37,732 bases of DNA from Fimbriimonadaceae bacterium (GTDB taxonomy: Bacteria; Armatimonadota; Fimbriimonadia; Fimbriimonadales; Fimbriimonadaceae), in contig JANJUB010000062.1 of assembly GCA_024710805.1 (NCBI GenBank), positions 1 to 37,732 on the forward strand, given 5' to 3'. The notes under the pieces were generated by a model. That model made no database searches. It had not been told where the DNA came from and saw only the letters and a program-made list of their open reading frames with translations. The translations under genes and the position numbers were made by a program. The stretch's first letter is position 1. Each line of letters begins with the position of its first letter. This document shows, piece after piece, positions 7,262 to 15,509 of the stretch.

Positions 7262-8518
7262 CTAATCAAACAGAATGTGTAGGCCGTTACCGACCGCCAC
7301 CGTAAACTCGGTGCGATGCGCATCCACAAAAGACATGTCGGCACGCTTCGCGTTGACATTCAGACGCCGCAGAGGGTCCAAAGCGTCACACGAGATACCG
7401 AGCGCCTTGCCAAGGAACTCAGCCAAGCCGCGAAGCTGACTGCCGCCACCGGCAAGGATGATGTTGTCCACGTCACCCCCGCGATTGCGGAAATAGTCGA
7501 TCGAGCGGCGGATTTCCGCCACGAACTCGTCAAGTTCAGAGGCCAGTGCTGAGTTCACCCGCTGCGCCTGAGGATCACCCGAGGGCACCGGGGACGAGTC
7601 AACCGGACCCGTAGGCTGTTCTTCAGCCGGGGCGGGCACGTTCGCATCCGGAGCGGCCATCGGCTCGTCGGCGAAAGGATTGTAAGGGACAAACCCCTCG
7701 GTCGGCGCGCCACCACCCAGGTCCGCTGGTGCGGCGAAGGGATTGCTCGAGAAACTTCCCGCTGCAACCGCCATATCGCTAACGTCAGCATTGGCCAGCT
7801 TCAAGTCCTCGGCTTCCAACATGCTCACTCCAAGGCCATCCGCGATCGCCCGAGTGAAGTTCTCCCCGCCGACCGGCACTTGCCGCGGCATCAGGAGCTT
7901 GCCGTTCTTGTAAATGTTGATCGAGGTGGTTTTGTGCCCAACCTCAACGACGCAAACCGTCTTGTCGTGAAGCAGATCGTCGTAACTCGTGGTCAGCGTA
8001 CGGGCGAGACCGAGCGGCTCGACGTCAATCGCGTAAGTTGACTTCCCAGCCTTCTTCAAGCAATCCATGACCGTGTCGATCGCGGATTGCGGTGCAATGG
8101 CGAGCACTACGTCCATGTTCGCGGAGTTAGGATCGTCATCGCCCAGCGGCTTGAAGTCGCTGACGACGGTGCTTTCCGCAAAGGGGATGTTTCGATTGAT
8201 CTCCCACTGCATGTGCTCCCTCAGTTCGTTGGAGTTCATTCGCGGAACTTCCAGCGTCCGGACCAGCACTGAAGCCGAACCGGCAATCGAAACCACGGCC
8301 GCGCCTGAAGACGCGCCGGATTCGCTAATTGCCTGCTTGATGGCGGCCCCCACCGCATCTGGGTTGAATACGCCGGTTTGATCGACCGCGCCTTCCGGGG
8401 TGTCCACCATGGCGAGTGCGGTTACCACCGCATCTCGGCCTTGGGCTTTCACCTCGGCGACCTTGATCTTCCGACTTCCAATGTCGATCCCGAGAACGCT
8501 GCTCAGTTTCTTCGCCAT
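7262..8518 (-). CDS. pilM: Type IV pilus assembly ATPase-fold protein PilM
   Basis: Cytoplasmic actin/FtsA-fold protein that binds PilN and links motor to envelope. The 418-aa protein has the phosphate-1 loop LGIDIGSRKIKVAEV (residues 9-23), the EVPRMNSNELREHMQWEINRNIPF region (~90-113), phosphate-2 VVEVGHKTTSINIYKNGKLL (~190-209), PVGGENFTRAIADGLG (~215-230) and the adenosine motif IILAGGGSQLRGL (~353-365). Unlike typical 350-aa PilM it carries a ~75-residue Pro/Ala-rich insertion (about 246-320) with two NPFA motifs. It is the first gene of the pilM-Q unit, with a promoter and dyad directly upstream and an AGGA ribosome binding site. Confidence 0.96.
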   Translation of the reverse strand: MAKKLSSVLGIDIGSRKIKVAEVKAQGRDAVVTALAMVDTPEGAVDQTGVFNPDAVGAAIKQAISESGASSGAAVVSIAGSASVLVRTLEVPRMNSNELREHMQWEINRNIPFAESTVVSDFKPLGDDDPNSANMDVVLAIAPQSAIDTVMDCLKKAGKSTYAIDVEPLGLARTLTTSYDDLLHDKTVCVVEVGHKTTSINIYKNGKLLMPRQVPVGGENFTRAIADGLGVSMLEAEDLKLANADVSDMAVAAGSFSSNPFAAPADLGGGAPTEGFVPYNPFADEPMAAPDANVPAPAEEQPTGPVDSSPVPSGDPQAQRVNSALASELDEFVAEIRRSIDYFRNRGGDVDNIILAGGGSQLRGLAEFLGKALGISCDALDPLRRLNVNAKRADMSFVDAHRTEFTVAVGNGLHILFD

Positions 8519-8551
8519 GACGTGTCCTGCTTCCCTGGCCAGGAGCTTCCT

Positions 8552-8581
8552 ATCTTATCACCGTTGACCTTGTCACGTCAA
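8552..8581 (-). promoter_or_regulatory. Promoter of the pilM-N-O-P-Q unit
   Basis: On the minus strand, TTGACG (8581-8576) and TAAGAT (8557-8552) are separated by 18 nt, a good sigma-70-type arrangement. The predicted start site is about 25-30 nt before the pilM ATG. The site overlaps the inverted repeat listed separately. Confidence 0.6.
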
Positions 8582-8584
8582 CGG
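8561..8584. promoter_or_regulatory. Perfect 8-8-8 inverted repeat (operator candidate) on the pilM promoter
   Basis: CCGTTGAC and GTCAACGG form a perfect 8-bp dyad with an 8-nt spacer. It covers the -35 box and extends to within 4 nt of the -10 box of the pilM promoter. The centre-to-centre distance of 16 bp places the half sites on nearly the same DNA face, as for a dimeric repressor. A transcribed hairpin is less likely because the dyad lies upstream of the predicted start. Confidence 0.55.
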
Positions 8585-8707
8585 CGACGACCCCTCTGTC
8601 GGATTCAAGACGGACTAGCCGCCCCGTATCGTTCGTCGGGTTCGCATTTAATTCAGCTCCGCGTAACAATACCTGTCCCTTGATCTCAATATCTCGGCAA
8701 AGCGTTA

Positions 8708-8740
8708 GGCCGGGCTCATTCTTGCGGAAAGAGCCCGGCC
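8708..8740 (-). terminator. Hairpin after the 2246-aa propeller gene
   Basis: GGCCGGGCTC and GAGCCCGGCC form a 10-bp perfect stem with a 13-nt loop, 15 nt after the stop codon. The minus-strand sequence that follows (TAACGCTTTG) is only weakly U-rich. It probably ends or protects the upstream pilin/propeller transcript before the separate pilM promoter. Confidence 0.65.
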
Positions 8741-8754
8741 ATCGCGCGTTTTAT

Positions 8755-11700
8755 TTAGTTGCCTCGGGCCCGAGGGGTGAACCGCGGAGCCAAGGTCTGG
8801 AAGTACACGTCAGGCGAGCCGCCGCGCGTGCTTGTCCAGAACAGCCACAGGAGTCCCGGCCGTCGATTCGCAAGCGTTCCCTCGAACGGATCGAGGAACG
8901 TCGCCAACTGCGACTCGTTGACTGCCTGATCGACCGGAATCGGGGCCTCGTTGCGCTCTGAGAGCAGCCCCGTGGTGTACGGAGCATTTGCGTAGGCCAC
9001 CGGCACTCCGGCGTCATTGAAGCCGGTGTACGCCACGCTGATCGTCCGATTCTCATCGGCGTCCGTGAAGTACAGCCGTCCGTTCGCTGGATCGACCTGG
9101 TAGTAGGACGTCGCGCCCGTGACCGTCAGGCCCACGAGGGTGCCATCAGGGTTGGTCGCGATCGCCGACGGCAGCTGGATGCCCGCACGCACCGTCTGCA
9201 TGAACGGTCGAGCCACCTGGTTCCCACTCGCTGCACGGCCGTAGGTGAAGATGAAGCGGCTGGGCCGCACCACGTCCGTGTTCGGATTGATCGCCGTGTT
9301 GGCGGCGGTCGCCCAGTAGCTGAGTTCACCAATCAGGCGATTGTCGAACATCAGCGACGGGTTGTTGTAGGCCGCGCCACCCGAACTCACCCGCAGGAAT
9401 CGCGGCTGATAGGTCAAGAACAGTTGGCCACCTCGCGACGGCAACGTGTTCGCCAAGCGCACCGTGCCCAGGTTCGGATCGACGTACGCCTTGCCACCCA
9501 GCGTCGTGTCGAACGTCCAGATGCCCGTCGATTGGTCTTGCTGGCGCGTGTTCGGCACTTCGATGTCGACCAAAGCTCCACCATTGAGGCTGTATCGGAG
9601 CTGGACCGTGCCACGGCGATTCCACGAGACGCCACTCGATCGGTAGGTCCCCACCTCGCGATCCGCGACGAGGAACTCATTTTGGATCGTCGGGAAGAAC
9701 ACCTGACCGGTGGCGACACCCGCACCGCTGGCGGCGAGGCGCCCGAGGTAGATGTCGGAAGACGGCATCCCGCGGAGCTTGCCCACGAAGGCGAGTTCGA
9801 TCATGTTCTGACCGGTCGCCGGGGTGCCGGACGAGCCGACTCCACGGTAAACGCGACCCACCGCATGCGGCGAACCCACGTTCTCAAAGCCCGGGCCGAC
9901 TTCGATCGTTCGCGTTGGCGACCAGACGGTGCCGTCGGTTGTCGCATACTGCAGACCCGACTGGCCCGTACCGGCAATCGACCAGAACACCGTCGCATTG
10001 CGACCCGCCTGAACGATAGAAGGCTTGCCCTTCGGCATCAGGGTGTCATTGGGGTTGCTGATCGGATCGGTGACCGTCAGCGCGCCGGCTCCGCCAATCG
10101 TAACCTGGCTGAGGAAGATACGACTGTCGTTGTATCGCTCGGCGCCCTGCTTCTGAGCAGTGCCCAGGAACGCCACGTAGGCGAACGGATTGGCGACCCC
10201 CGTGAACGGGCTTACCGCGCCGCTGGAGGGCAACGCCGGGGCACCGAACTTCATCGTGCCCGCAACCACCGGATCGCCCGGGAACAGCGTTGCCGCAGGA
10301 AGGTTCGGGTAATCCGCAACTTCCTGTCTCCACCACCGGCCGTTCGGCCAAATGCTGGTGTCGGCCGCTGCGAAACCGTTAAGGTCGCTGAGCGGGCTGG
10401 CCGCGCCCGGAATCGTGCCGGCGAGACTGGAGAAGTAGAGACGAGGCTCCGGATTGTCTTCGGGAGTAGCAGGCTGGGTCTTGTTGAACCCGGCACCACC
10501 ACCCTGTCCATAACGATCCGAAGTGAAGATCGTCAGCAGATGGCCGCGCAGAGCGCGCATCGCCGCCGGCTGGGAGTTGGCGAGCTGATACTGCTCATTC
10601 CCCACCGTCGTCGTGGTCAGGCTGTCGATCATCGGCGCCGTTCGCGGCGTGAAGTTGTTCGTCAGCCGCGTCTCGCGAACCGTGCCGCGAATCGACACGG
10701 TCGGATCGGCGTAGTTCTCGAGTCCGTTGTCTCCGCCATCGAGCGGCAGACTCTCGTCGCCGTTCGTGTCTTCGATGATTCGGATGATCTGCGAGAGCTG
10801 CGTCGACGGGAAGCCGAGCGGGATCGAGATGCCGATCCGCGGTCCCTTGGTCAAGACCTCGCGCGCCACATCCGGGAATCCACCGATGCCGGGTGTGAAC
10901 AGGAAGCCCGCCGTGGCGTTGATGTTCGGGTTGTCGCGGACGACGGGAATGTCGCTGAACGTCGTTCCGCTCGAGTCGCCGACGCGGGCCTTCTGGAGGA
11001 CCGGGACCGGCGTGAGCGAGAACTGCTCATCGAAGGAGGCGTGCAGGTTCAGCGAACCGTTCAGCCAGACGCGCTCGTGATCGTTCGCGGAGAAGATCTC
11101 CCACGGAATCAGCGGTCCGCCGTAGTTGTACGACTTCGCCAGCCGCAGATTCAGCAGGTTGACGTTGCCCTCGTTCCGAATCGTGATCGGCTTGAACAGA
11201 TCCGTGTACGGGAAGAGGCTGCGATTGTAGCTGAGGCCAAGAGGAACGGTCGGAGGCGGGAACGGCGTGTAGTTCGATCCGGCCACATTCGGAGCCAGCG
11301 GGCTGTAGCCCGTGCCCGAAGCAAGGCTGCCGTAGTCGATCGTCGGCGTCTCGATCAAGAACGAGTTGTCGACACCGACGCTGGAACCCAGCCAGAAGGC
11401 ACGGAAGGCCTCACGTCGGCCACCGCCCCGGGTGAGCGTTCCGCTGCCGTCGCTGTCCACGAAGACGTTCATGCGACCGTAGTAGCCAGCATCGACGGCG
11501 GCGTTAGCCGAGTCGAGGGCCTGGGTGCGGTTCGGCGGCTGGAACCGCGGAACCTCGACGGTGAGCGTCAGTACGGTCAACGAAAGGTCGCGGGTCGGGA
11601 ACGGCAGCGCCGATTCGACCACGTTCGTCGGAGGGTTGAGCGACATTGGGCCAAAGACCGGGTTCTCGGCGTTGCCGAAGATGTCCTTGACCACCTTGAT

Positions 11701-14700
11701 TCGCTCTTCCTCGATGTCCGGGTAGTCCAGACTCGTGTTCGGGAAGTTGATCGGATAGTCCTCAAGCCCCTTGCCCGAACCGTAGAACGCCGAATAGAAC
11801 GGGATGTCGATGATCCGTTTGGTTACCGCGGCTTGGCCACCTTGCCAGTTCAATCCATTGCGGTTAAACCGGACGTTGTCGACGCCACGGCCCGGACCCC
11901 GAAGAAGGGTCATCAGACTGGTGTCGATCAGATTCACGTCGGTTGAACCGGACTGAGCATGAGAGACCACACCCGTGGTCGCGGTGAGTCGGTCCTCGCG
12001 CTGGCCGGTCGCCGGAATGTTGGGCGAACCGTTGGTTTGTCGTCCCGGATCGCTCGGATCGACGACGTTGCCGATATGGCGGAGCGGGTCGCCAGCGATG
12101 ATGGCCAGACCGATCGGGTTCGAGATTCCGAACTCGTGGCGGCTGTTCAGCGGGTTAAGGCCGATGTTGACCTGGCGAGGCGGATCGGTGACACCCGAAG
12201 TGCTGACCGAGACCGACACATTCGCGCGACCCGGAGGCAGGGCGTTGCTGCCGCTACCCTGGATCGGGAACGCAAGAATCGCGTAGCCATCCAACCGCGT
12301 CGAGCCGTCCGGCCCGAACGGGGCGGTGCCCGGCGCGCGGAACTGACGCACCTCAACGGACAGGTTGCGGAAGGCCGCTCCCTCGACGCTGAACTGGTAG
12401 TTCACCACCGGCGGCGGGACCGACGAGCCGGTCTGCGTATTTGTGACCAGATACGGCAGGTCATAGACCAGCACGTACAGATACTCGCCCCAGTCGAACT
12501 GCTGGCGGCTGATCAAAGTCGCCGGATTCGTGGCCTGCGGATAGCTGTAGTGGTTGGCATCGCCGACGGCGAGACGTAGACGCTGGAACGTGTCCTTCGT
12601 GACGAAGGCGATCTTGGCGTCGCGGAAGTTCTCGACGTTCGGATCGGAGTCGTCATTCTCGACGATCGTGCGCTGTCCAGGGCCATCCGCGTCCTGGTCA
12701 GACCCATTGCCATCGTTGTTGAAGGCGTACACGTACCCGGCGCTGTCGGCGCCGTACATCATGTTGCGGCCCACGGACATGCTCGAATAGAGCGGGCCGC
12801 CCGCAGAGACGTACTCCCAGGCGCGCTTGGTGCCGAAGCGGTTCGTCGCGCCGAAGCCTACTCCGGCTCGGGCAAAGAGACCCGTGAATCGGCCATCGAC
12901 GGTGGGGGCCATGACGAGGGGCGTGTTGGCCCGTGCTCCGCCACCTCCGCCGGTAAAGGCGTCGATGGTGGTTAGCGTCAAGTTGCCGATGATCGTCGAG
13001 GCGAGCTCGTCGGTCGTCCACAGCAGTGTCCCGTCGGTCGCATTGAGCGCGGTTAGCCAACGATTCTCGTTCATCACGAAAATCGTGTCCGGCATGCCGC
13101 CGCCGAGTTGCACGGCCGTTCCAAAAGCAGGACCGGCAACGAAGTCGTCGGCGTTGATGAAGTTCGTTCCGCCGCCCGCGGTATCCCAGGCGGTGGTTCC
13201 GTTGAACTGCCACTGGAGGGTGCCGTTGTTGGCGTTCAGGGCATAGAATCGGCCGCGGTCGTCGTCGGCCTTAACTCCGGTTCCGAAGAACACGGTGTTG
13301 CCGGCAACGAGAGGCGTCATGTAGATCGTGCCCAGAGTCGGCTGGTTGAGCGCCGGGAATGCCCATCGGACGTTGGTGACCTTGTTGGGGTTGGGTCCCG
13401 CCGGAAGCGCTTCCAGTGCGTACAGGCGGCCCTGCGCGGTCGGAGCGTAGATCGTCGGGCCGCTCGCGGTGTTCGCGTAGGTCAGCGACCCCGTAAACGC
13501 ACCCAGTGCAGTCCTCTGTGCGATGGCCGGGAAGTCGTTCGGATAGCTCCAGACGCGGCGCGTCGTGCCCGGCAGTCGTCGGGCGAAGTCCATGTCGCCG
13601 CGTCCCGCCATTTCAATACAGTAGACACGGCCGTTGCGGGTCGCGATGAACAGATAGTCTGCTCCGCCGATGTTCTCCACCAGCGCGGAACTCAAGTCGA
13701 ATCCGAGCGGCATCGTCGCGACACCGCCATCCTCGGTCGGGGCCGCATTCGGGTCCGTCCAGCCGGGGTTGTCAGGATCGGGGGTGCTCGGATAGGTCCA
13801 GTAAGCTCGCGTCGTTCCGTCGCCGTTGCCGACCGCGTCGACCAACGTCAGGCGGCCGTCTTCGGTCGCAATCAGGACCACAGAGGTAGGCGTCGGAGAA
13901 CCACCATTCGTGGTAACGACACTTGCCTTAACGTGAACCGGAGTCGAGGTGATCGAGAGGTTCGCGGCACCGACGAATCGAATCGCGTCCGCGTAAGCCG
14001 TGAGTCCGAGGTCACCCGCGTTCGGCGAGTAGTTCGTGATCTCGACTCGCAGGTCTTCGCCGATCGATCCTTGGTGAGTGAACCGGCGCGTACCGATTCG
14101 CACCCATCCGCGGGCGGCATTCTGGTTGAAGCTGTAGGTCACCGTCGGGTTGGAGCCCTCGGTGATCCGCACCTCAACGGCCTGGCCGAGCGTCTCGGTT
14201 CCGCGCGTACCGGGACAGTAAGCATAGATGTCGTAAACGCCGTCGACGAGCGTCGGCTGATAGCGCATCACCGACTCGGTGCCGAGCGTGTTCACAATCG
14301 CGGCCGAGTGGTAGTTCGTACCCTGGTAGCCCGGTTCGGCGGTCGAGGCCGCGAACGGAGGCTGAGGGGTGACGCCGGCGGAGTTGTTATCCTGGCTCAC
14401 GGTTAGAGTCGGCGACTCGGCAAGCGGGGAGTACGACCAGCGAACGACCCCGGTATTGTGCTCGACCGAAGTGACGACTCCGCTCACCGCAGTGACGGTC
14501 TGGTTGTTGACGACACCTACCGTGTAGTCGTTTCGAGCGTAGACGGCGTGAGAGCCCAGACCCGGCAGGGCAGGATCGAGTTGCGACACGATCGGCGTCG
14601 CGGCGAAGTCGCCGGTCACCGGGACCGCCATCACCGCGTCAGCATAGACAACACTGGTGTACGGGATATCCGTGAACACGCCGAGCCAGTTCGACAGCGG

Positions 14701-15495
14701 TCCGTTGACCACATCGTTCTCATGGCCCGCGAGTCTGGGAACCGTATTGTAGAGTCGAATTCGGATGGGATCGACGCCGTTGTAGTCATACAGCCGGTTC
14801 GTCGAGCGGCCACCGCCGCCGAGACGCACCCAACCGCCGCCCGCCGCGTAGGTGTCGACCACGTCGACCCAGCGCCGGCCACCGGCATAGATGATCTCGT
14901 AAACGAAGTAGCGCTGCGTGAACAGCAGTCCGCCGCCGCCGTCGCCGGTCGGGCCGAGCGGCAACCAGGCATAGAGCGCATAGTTTCGGGCGGTCCGGTG
15001 CGTGAGGTTCGACGGTTGTACCGTCCACTCGAAAACCCGGAGTTCATCGGCAACGAAGTTCTTGACGGTCGGATCCGTGCCCTGGCCGCCGGGGACAGTG
15101 AACGCATAGGCATAGCCCGGAGCGGTACCCGCAGGAACGTCCGCACCGGTGGTGAGGTCCGGTTCGGGCGTCGAACCGGTGACGACGTTATAGGCATTGC
15201 CGGTCTCGTCGATCTTGGCCGGCGTCAACCACACACCGGTGGTCGCCGTCTCGGCGGCGGTGTTGTTTCGGATCAGGGAAACGATATCGCCTCCGCTGAG
15301 GAATGGCGCGAACCATCGCAGCAACGCCCGCCCCGGAGAACTCAGTGCCGCTCCGGAGTTGGTGCCCATCCGCTGGTTGGTGCCTTGCAGAGTCGAATAA
15401 TCTTGCGCACTGCCGAGCACCGCCATGCCCATCACGGCGACCGCTACGAGAGCGCGCCATCCGTGGGTCAACGACTTAAGCCGATTGGTATTCAT
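8755..15495 (-). CDS. Giant secreted beta-propeller protein (2246 aa), PilY1-like candidate
   Basis: Very large exported protein with a Sec signal peptide (about residues 1-31, ...AVAVMGMAVLGSAQ). Two regions resemble golvesin/Xly carbohydrate-binding-like modules (~150-310 and ~400-510; ADAVMAV and YADAIRF endings). Next comes a PQQ-type propeller (~530-950) with blades such as GRFYALNANNGTLQWQF, LTALNATDGTLLWTT and GRVYCIEMAG. The long C-terminal half is beta-rich and unassigned; it contains Asp-rich calcium-loop-like sites (DSDGSGTL; EDTNGDESLPLDGGDNG) and a second sialidase/propeller-like stretch (~1780-1900). I chose the ATG at 15495 for its AGAGGA site; the ATG at 15510 overlaps the previous stop. 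It follows PilV/W/X-like genes, the place of pilY1 in other bacteria, so I infer a pilus-tip or surface adhesin. No catalytic residues were recognised. Confidence 0.85.
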   Translation of the reverse strand: MNTNRLKSLTHGWRALVAVAVMGMAVLGSAQDYSTLQGTNQRMGTNSGAALSSPGRALLRWFAPFLSGGDIVSLIRNNTAAETATTGVWLTPAKIDETGNAYNVVTGSTPEPDLTTGADVPAGTAPGYAYAFTVPGGQGTDPTVKNFVADELRVFEWTVQPSNLTHRTARNYALYAWLPLGPTGDGGGGLLFTQRYFVYEIIYAGGRRWVDVVDTYAAGGGWVRLGGGGRSTNRLYDYNGVDPIRIRLYNTVPRLAGHENDVVNGPLSNWLGVFTDIPYTSVVYADAVMAVPVTGDFAATPIVSQLDPALPGLGSHAVYARNDYTVGVVNNQTVTAVSGVVTSVEHNTGVVRWSYSPLAESPTLTVSQDNNSAGVTPQPPFAASTAEPGYQGTNYHSAAIVNTLGTESVMRYQPTLVDGVYDIYAYCPGTRGTETLGQAVEVRITEGSNPTVTYSFNQNAARGWVRIGTRRFTHQGSIGEDLRVEITNYSPNAGDLGLTAYADAIRFVGAANLSITSTPVHVKASVVTTNGGSPTPTSVVLIATEDGRLTLVDAVGNGDGTTRAYWTYPSTPDPDNPGWTDPNAAPTEDGGVATMPLGFDLSSALVENIGGADYLFIATRNGRVYCIEMAGRGDMDFARRLPGTTRRVWSYPNDFPAIAQRTALGAFTGSLTYANTASGPTIYAPTAQGRLYALEALPAGPNPNKVTNVRWAFPALNQPTLGTIYMTPLVAGNTVFFGTGVKADDDRGRFYALNANNGTLQWQFNGTTAWDTAGGGTNFINADDFVAGPAFGTAVQLGGGMPDTIFVMNENRWLTALNATDGTLLWTTDELASTIIGNLTLTTIDAFTGGGGGARANTPLVMAPTVDGRFTGLFARAGVGFGATNRFGTKRAWEYVSAGGPLYSSMSVGRNMMYGADSAGYVYAFNNDGNGSDQDADGPGQRTIVENDDSDPNVENFRDAKIAFVTKDTFQRLRLAVGDANHYSYPQATNPATLISRQQFDWGEYLYVLVYDLPYLVTNTQTGSSVPPPVVNYQFSVEGAAFRNLSVEVRQFRAPGTAPFGPDGSTRLDGYAILAFPIQGSGSNALPPGRANVSVSVSTSGVTDPPRQVNIGLNPLNSRHEFGISNPIGLAIIAGDPLRHIGNVVDPSDPGRQTNGSPNIPATGQREDRLTATTGVVSHAQSGSTDVNLIDTSLMTLLRGPGRGVDNVRFNRNGLNWQGGQAAVTKRIIDIPFYSAFYGSGKGLEDYPINFPNTSLDYPDIEEERIKVVKDIFGNAENPVFGPMSLNPPTNVVESALPFPTRDLSLTVLTLTVEVPRFQPPNRTQALDSANAAVDAGYYGRMNVFVDSDGSGTLTRGGGRREAFRAFWLGSSVGVDNSFLIETPTIDYGSLASGTGYSPLAPNVAGSNYTPFPPPTVPLGLSYNRSLFPYTDLFKPITIRNEGNVNLLNLRLAKSYNYGGPLIPWEIFSANDHERVWLNGSLNLHASFDEQFSLTPVPVLQKARVGDSSGTTFSDIPVVRDNPNINATAGFLFTPGIGGFPDVAREVLTKGPRIGISIPLGFPSTQLSQIIRIIEDTNGDESLPLDGGDNGLENYADPTVSIRGTVRETRLTNNFTPRTAPMIDSLTTTTVGNEQYQLANSQPAAMRALRGHLLTIFTSDRYGQGGGAGFNKTQPATPEDNPEPRLYFSSLAGTIPGAASPLSDLNGFAAADTSIWPNGRWWRQEVADYPNLPAATLFPGDPVVAGTMKFGAPALPSSGAVSPFTGVANPFAYVAFLGTAQKQGAERYNDSRIFLSQVTIGGAGALTVTDPISNPNDTLMPKGKPSIVQAGRNATVFWSIAGTGQSGLQYATTDGTVWSPTRTIEVGPGFENVGSPHAVGRVYRGVGSSGTPATGQNMIELAFVGKLRGMPSSDIYLGRLAASGAGVATGQVFFPTIQNEFLVADREVGTYRSSGVSWNRRGTVQLRYSLNGGALVDIEVPNTRQQDQSTGIWTFDTTLGGKAYVDPNLGTVRLANTLPSRGGQLFLTYQPRFLRVSSGGAAYNNPSLMFDNRLIGELSYWATAANTAINPNTDVVRPSRFIFTYGRAASGNQVARPFMQTVRAGIQLPSAIATNPDGTLVGLTVTGATSYYQVDPANGRLYFTDADENRTISVAYTGFNDAGVPVAYANAPYTTGLLSERNEAPIPVDQAVNESQLATFLDPFEGTLANRRPGLLWLFWTSTRGGSPDVYFQTLAPRFTPRARGN

Positions 15496-15509
15496 CGAAT
15501 CCTCTTTCA

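Noticed and set aside
9424..11946. 840-codon open frame on the plus strand, antisense to the 2246-aa propeller gene
   Set aside because: The product is Arg/Asp/Glu/Val-rich with no domain, signal or ribosome binding site. It arises from the codon bias of the opposite strand, where propeller and signal-peptide features are clear.
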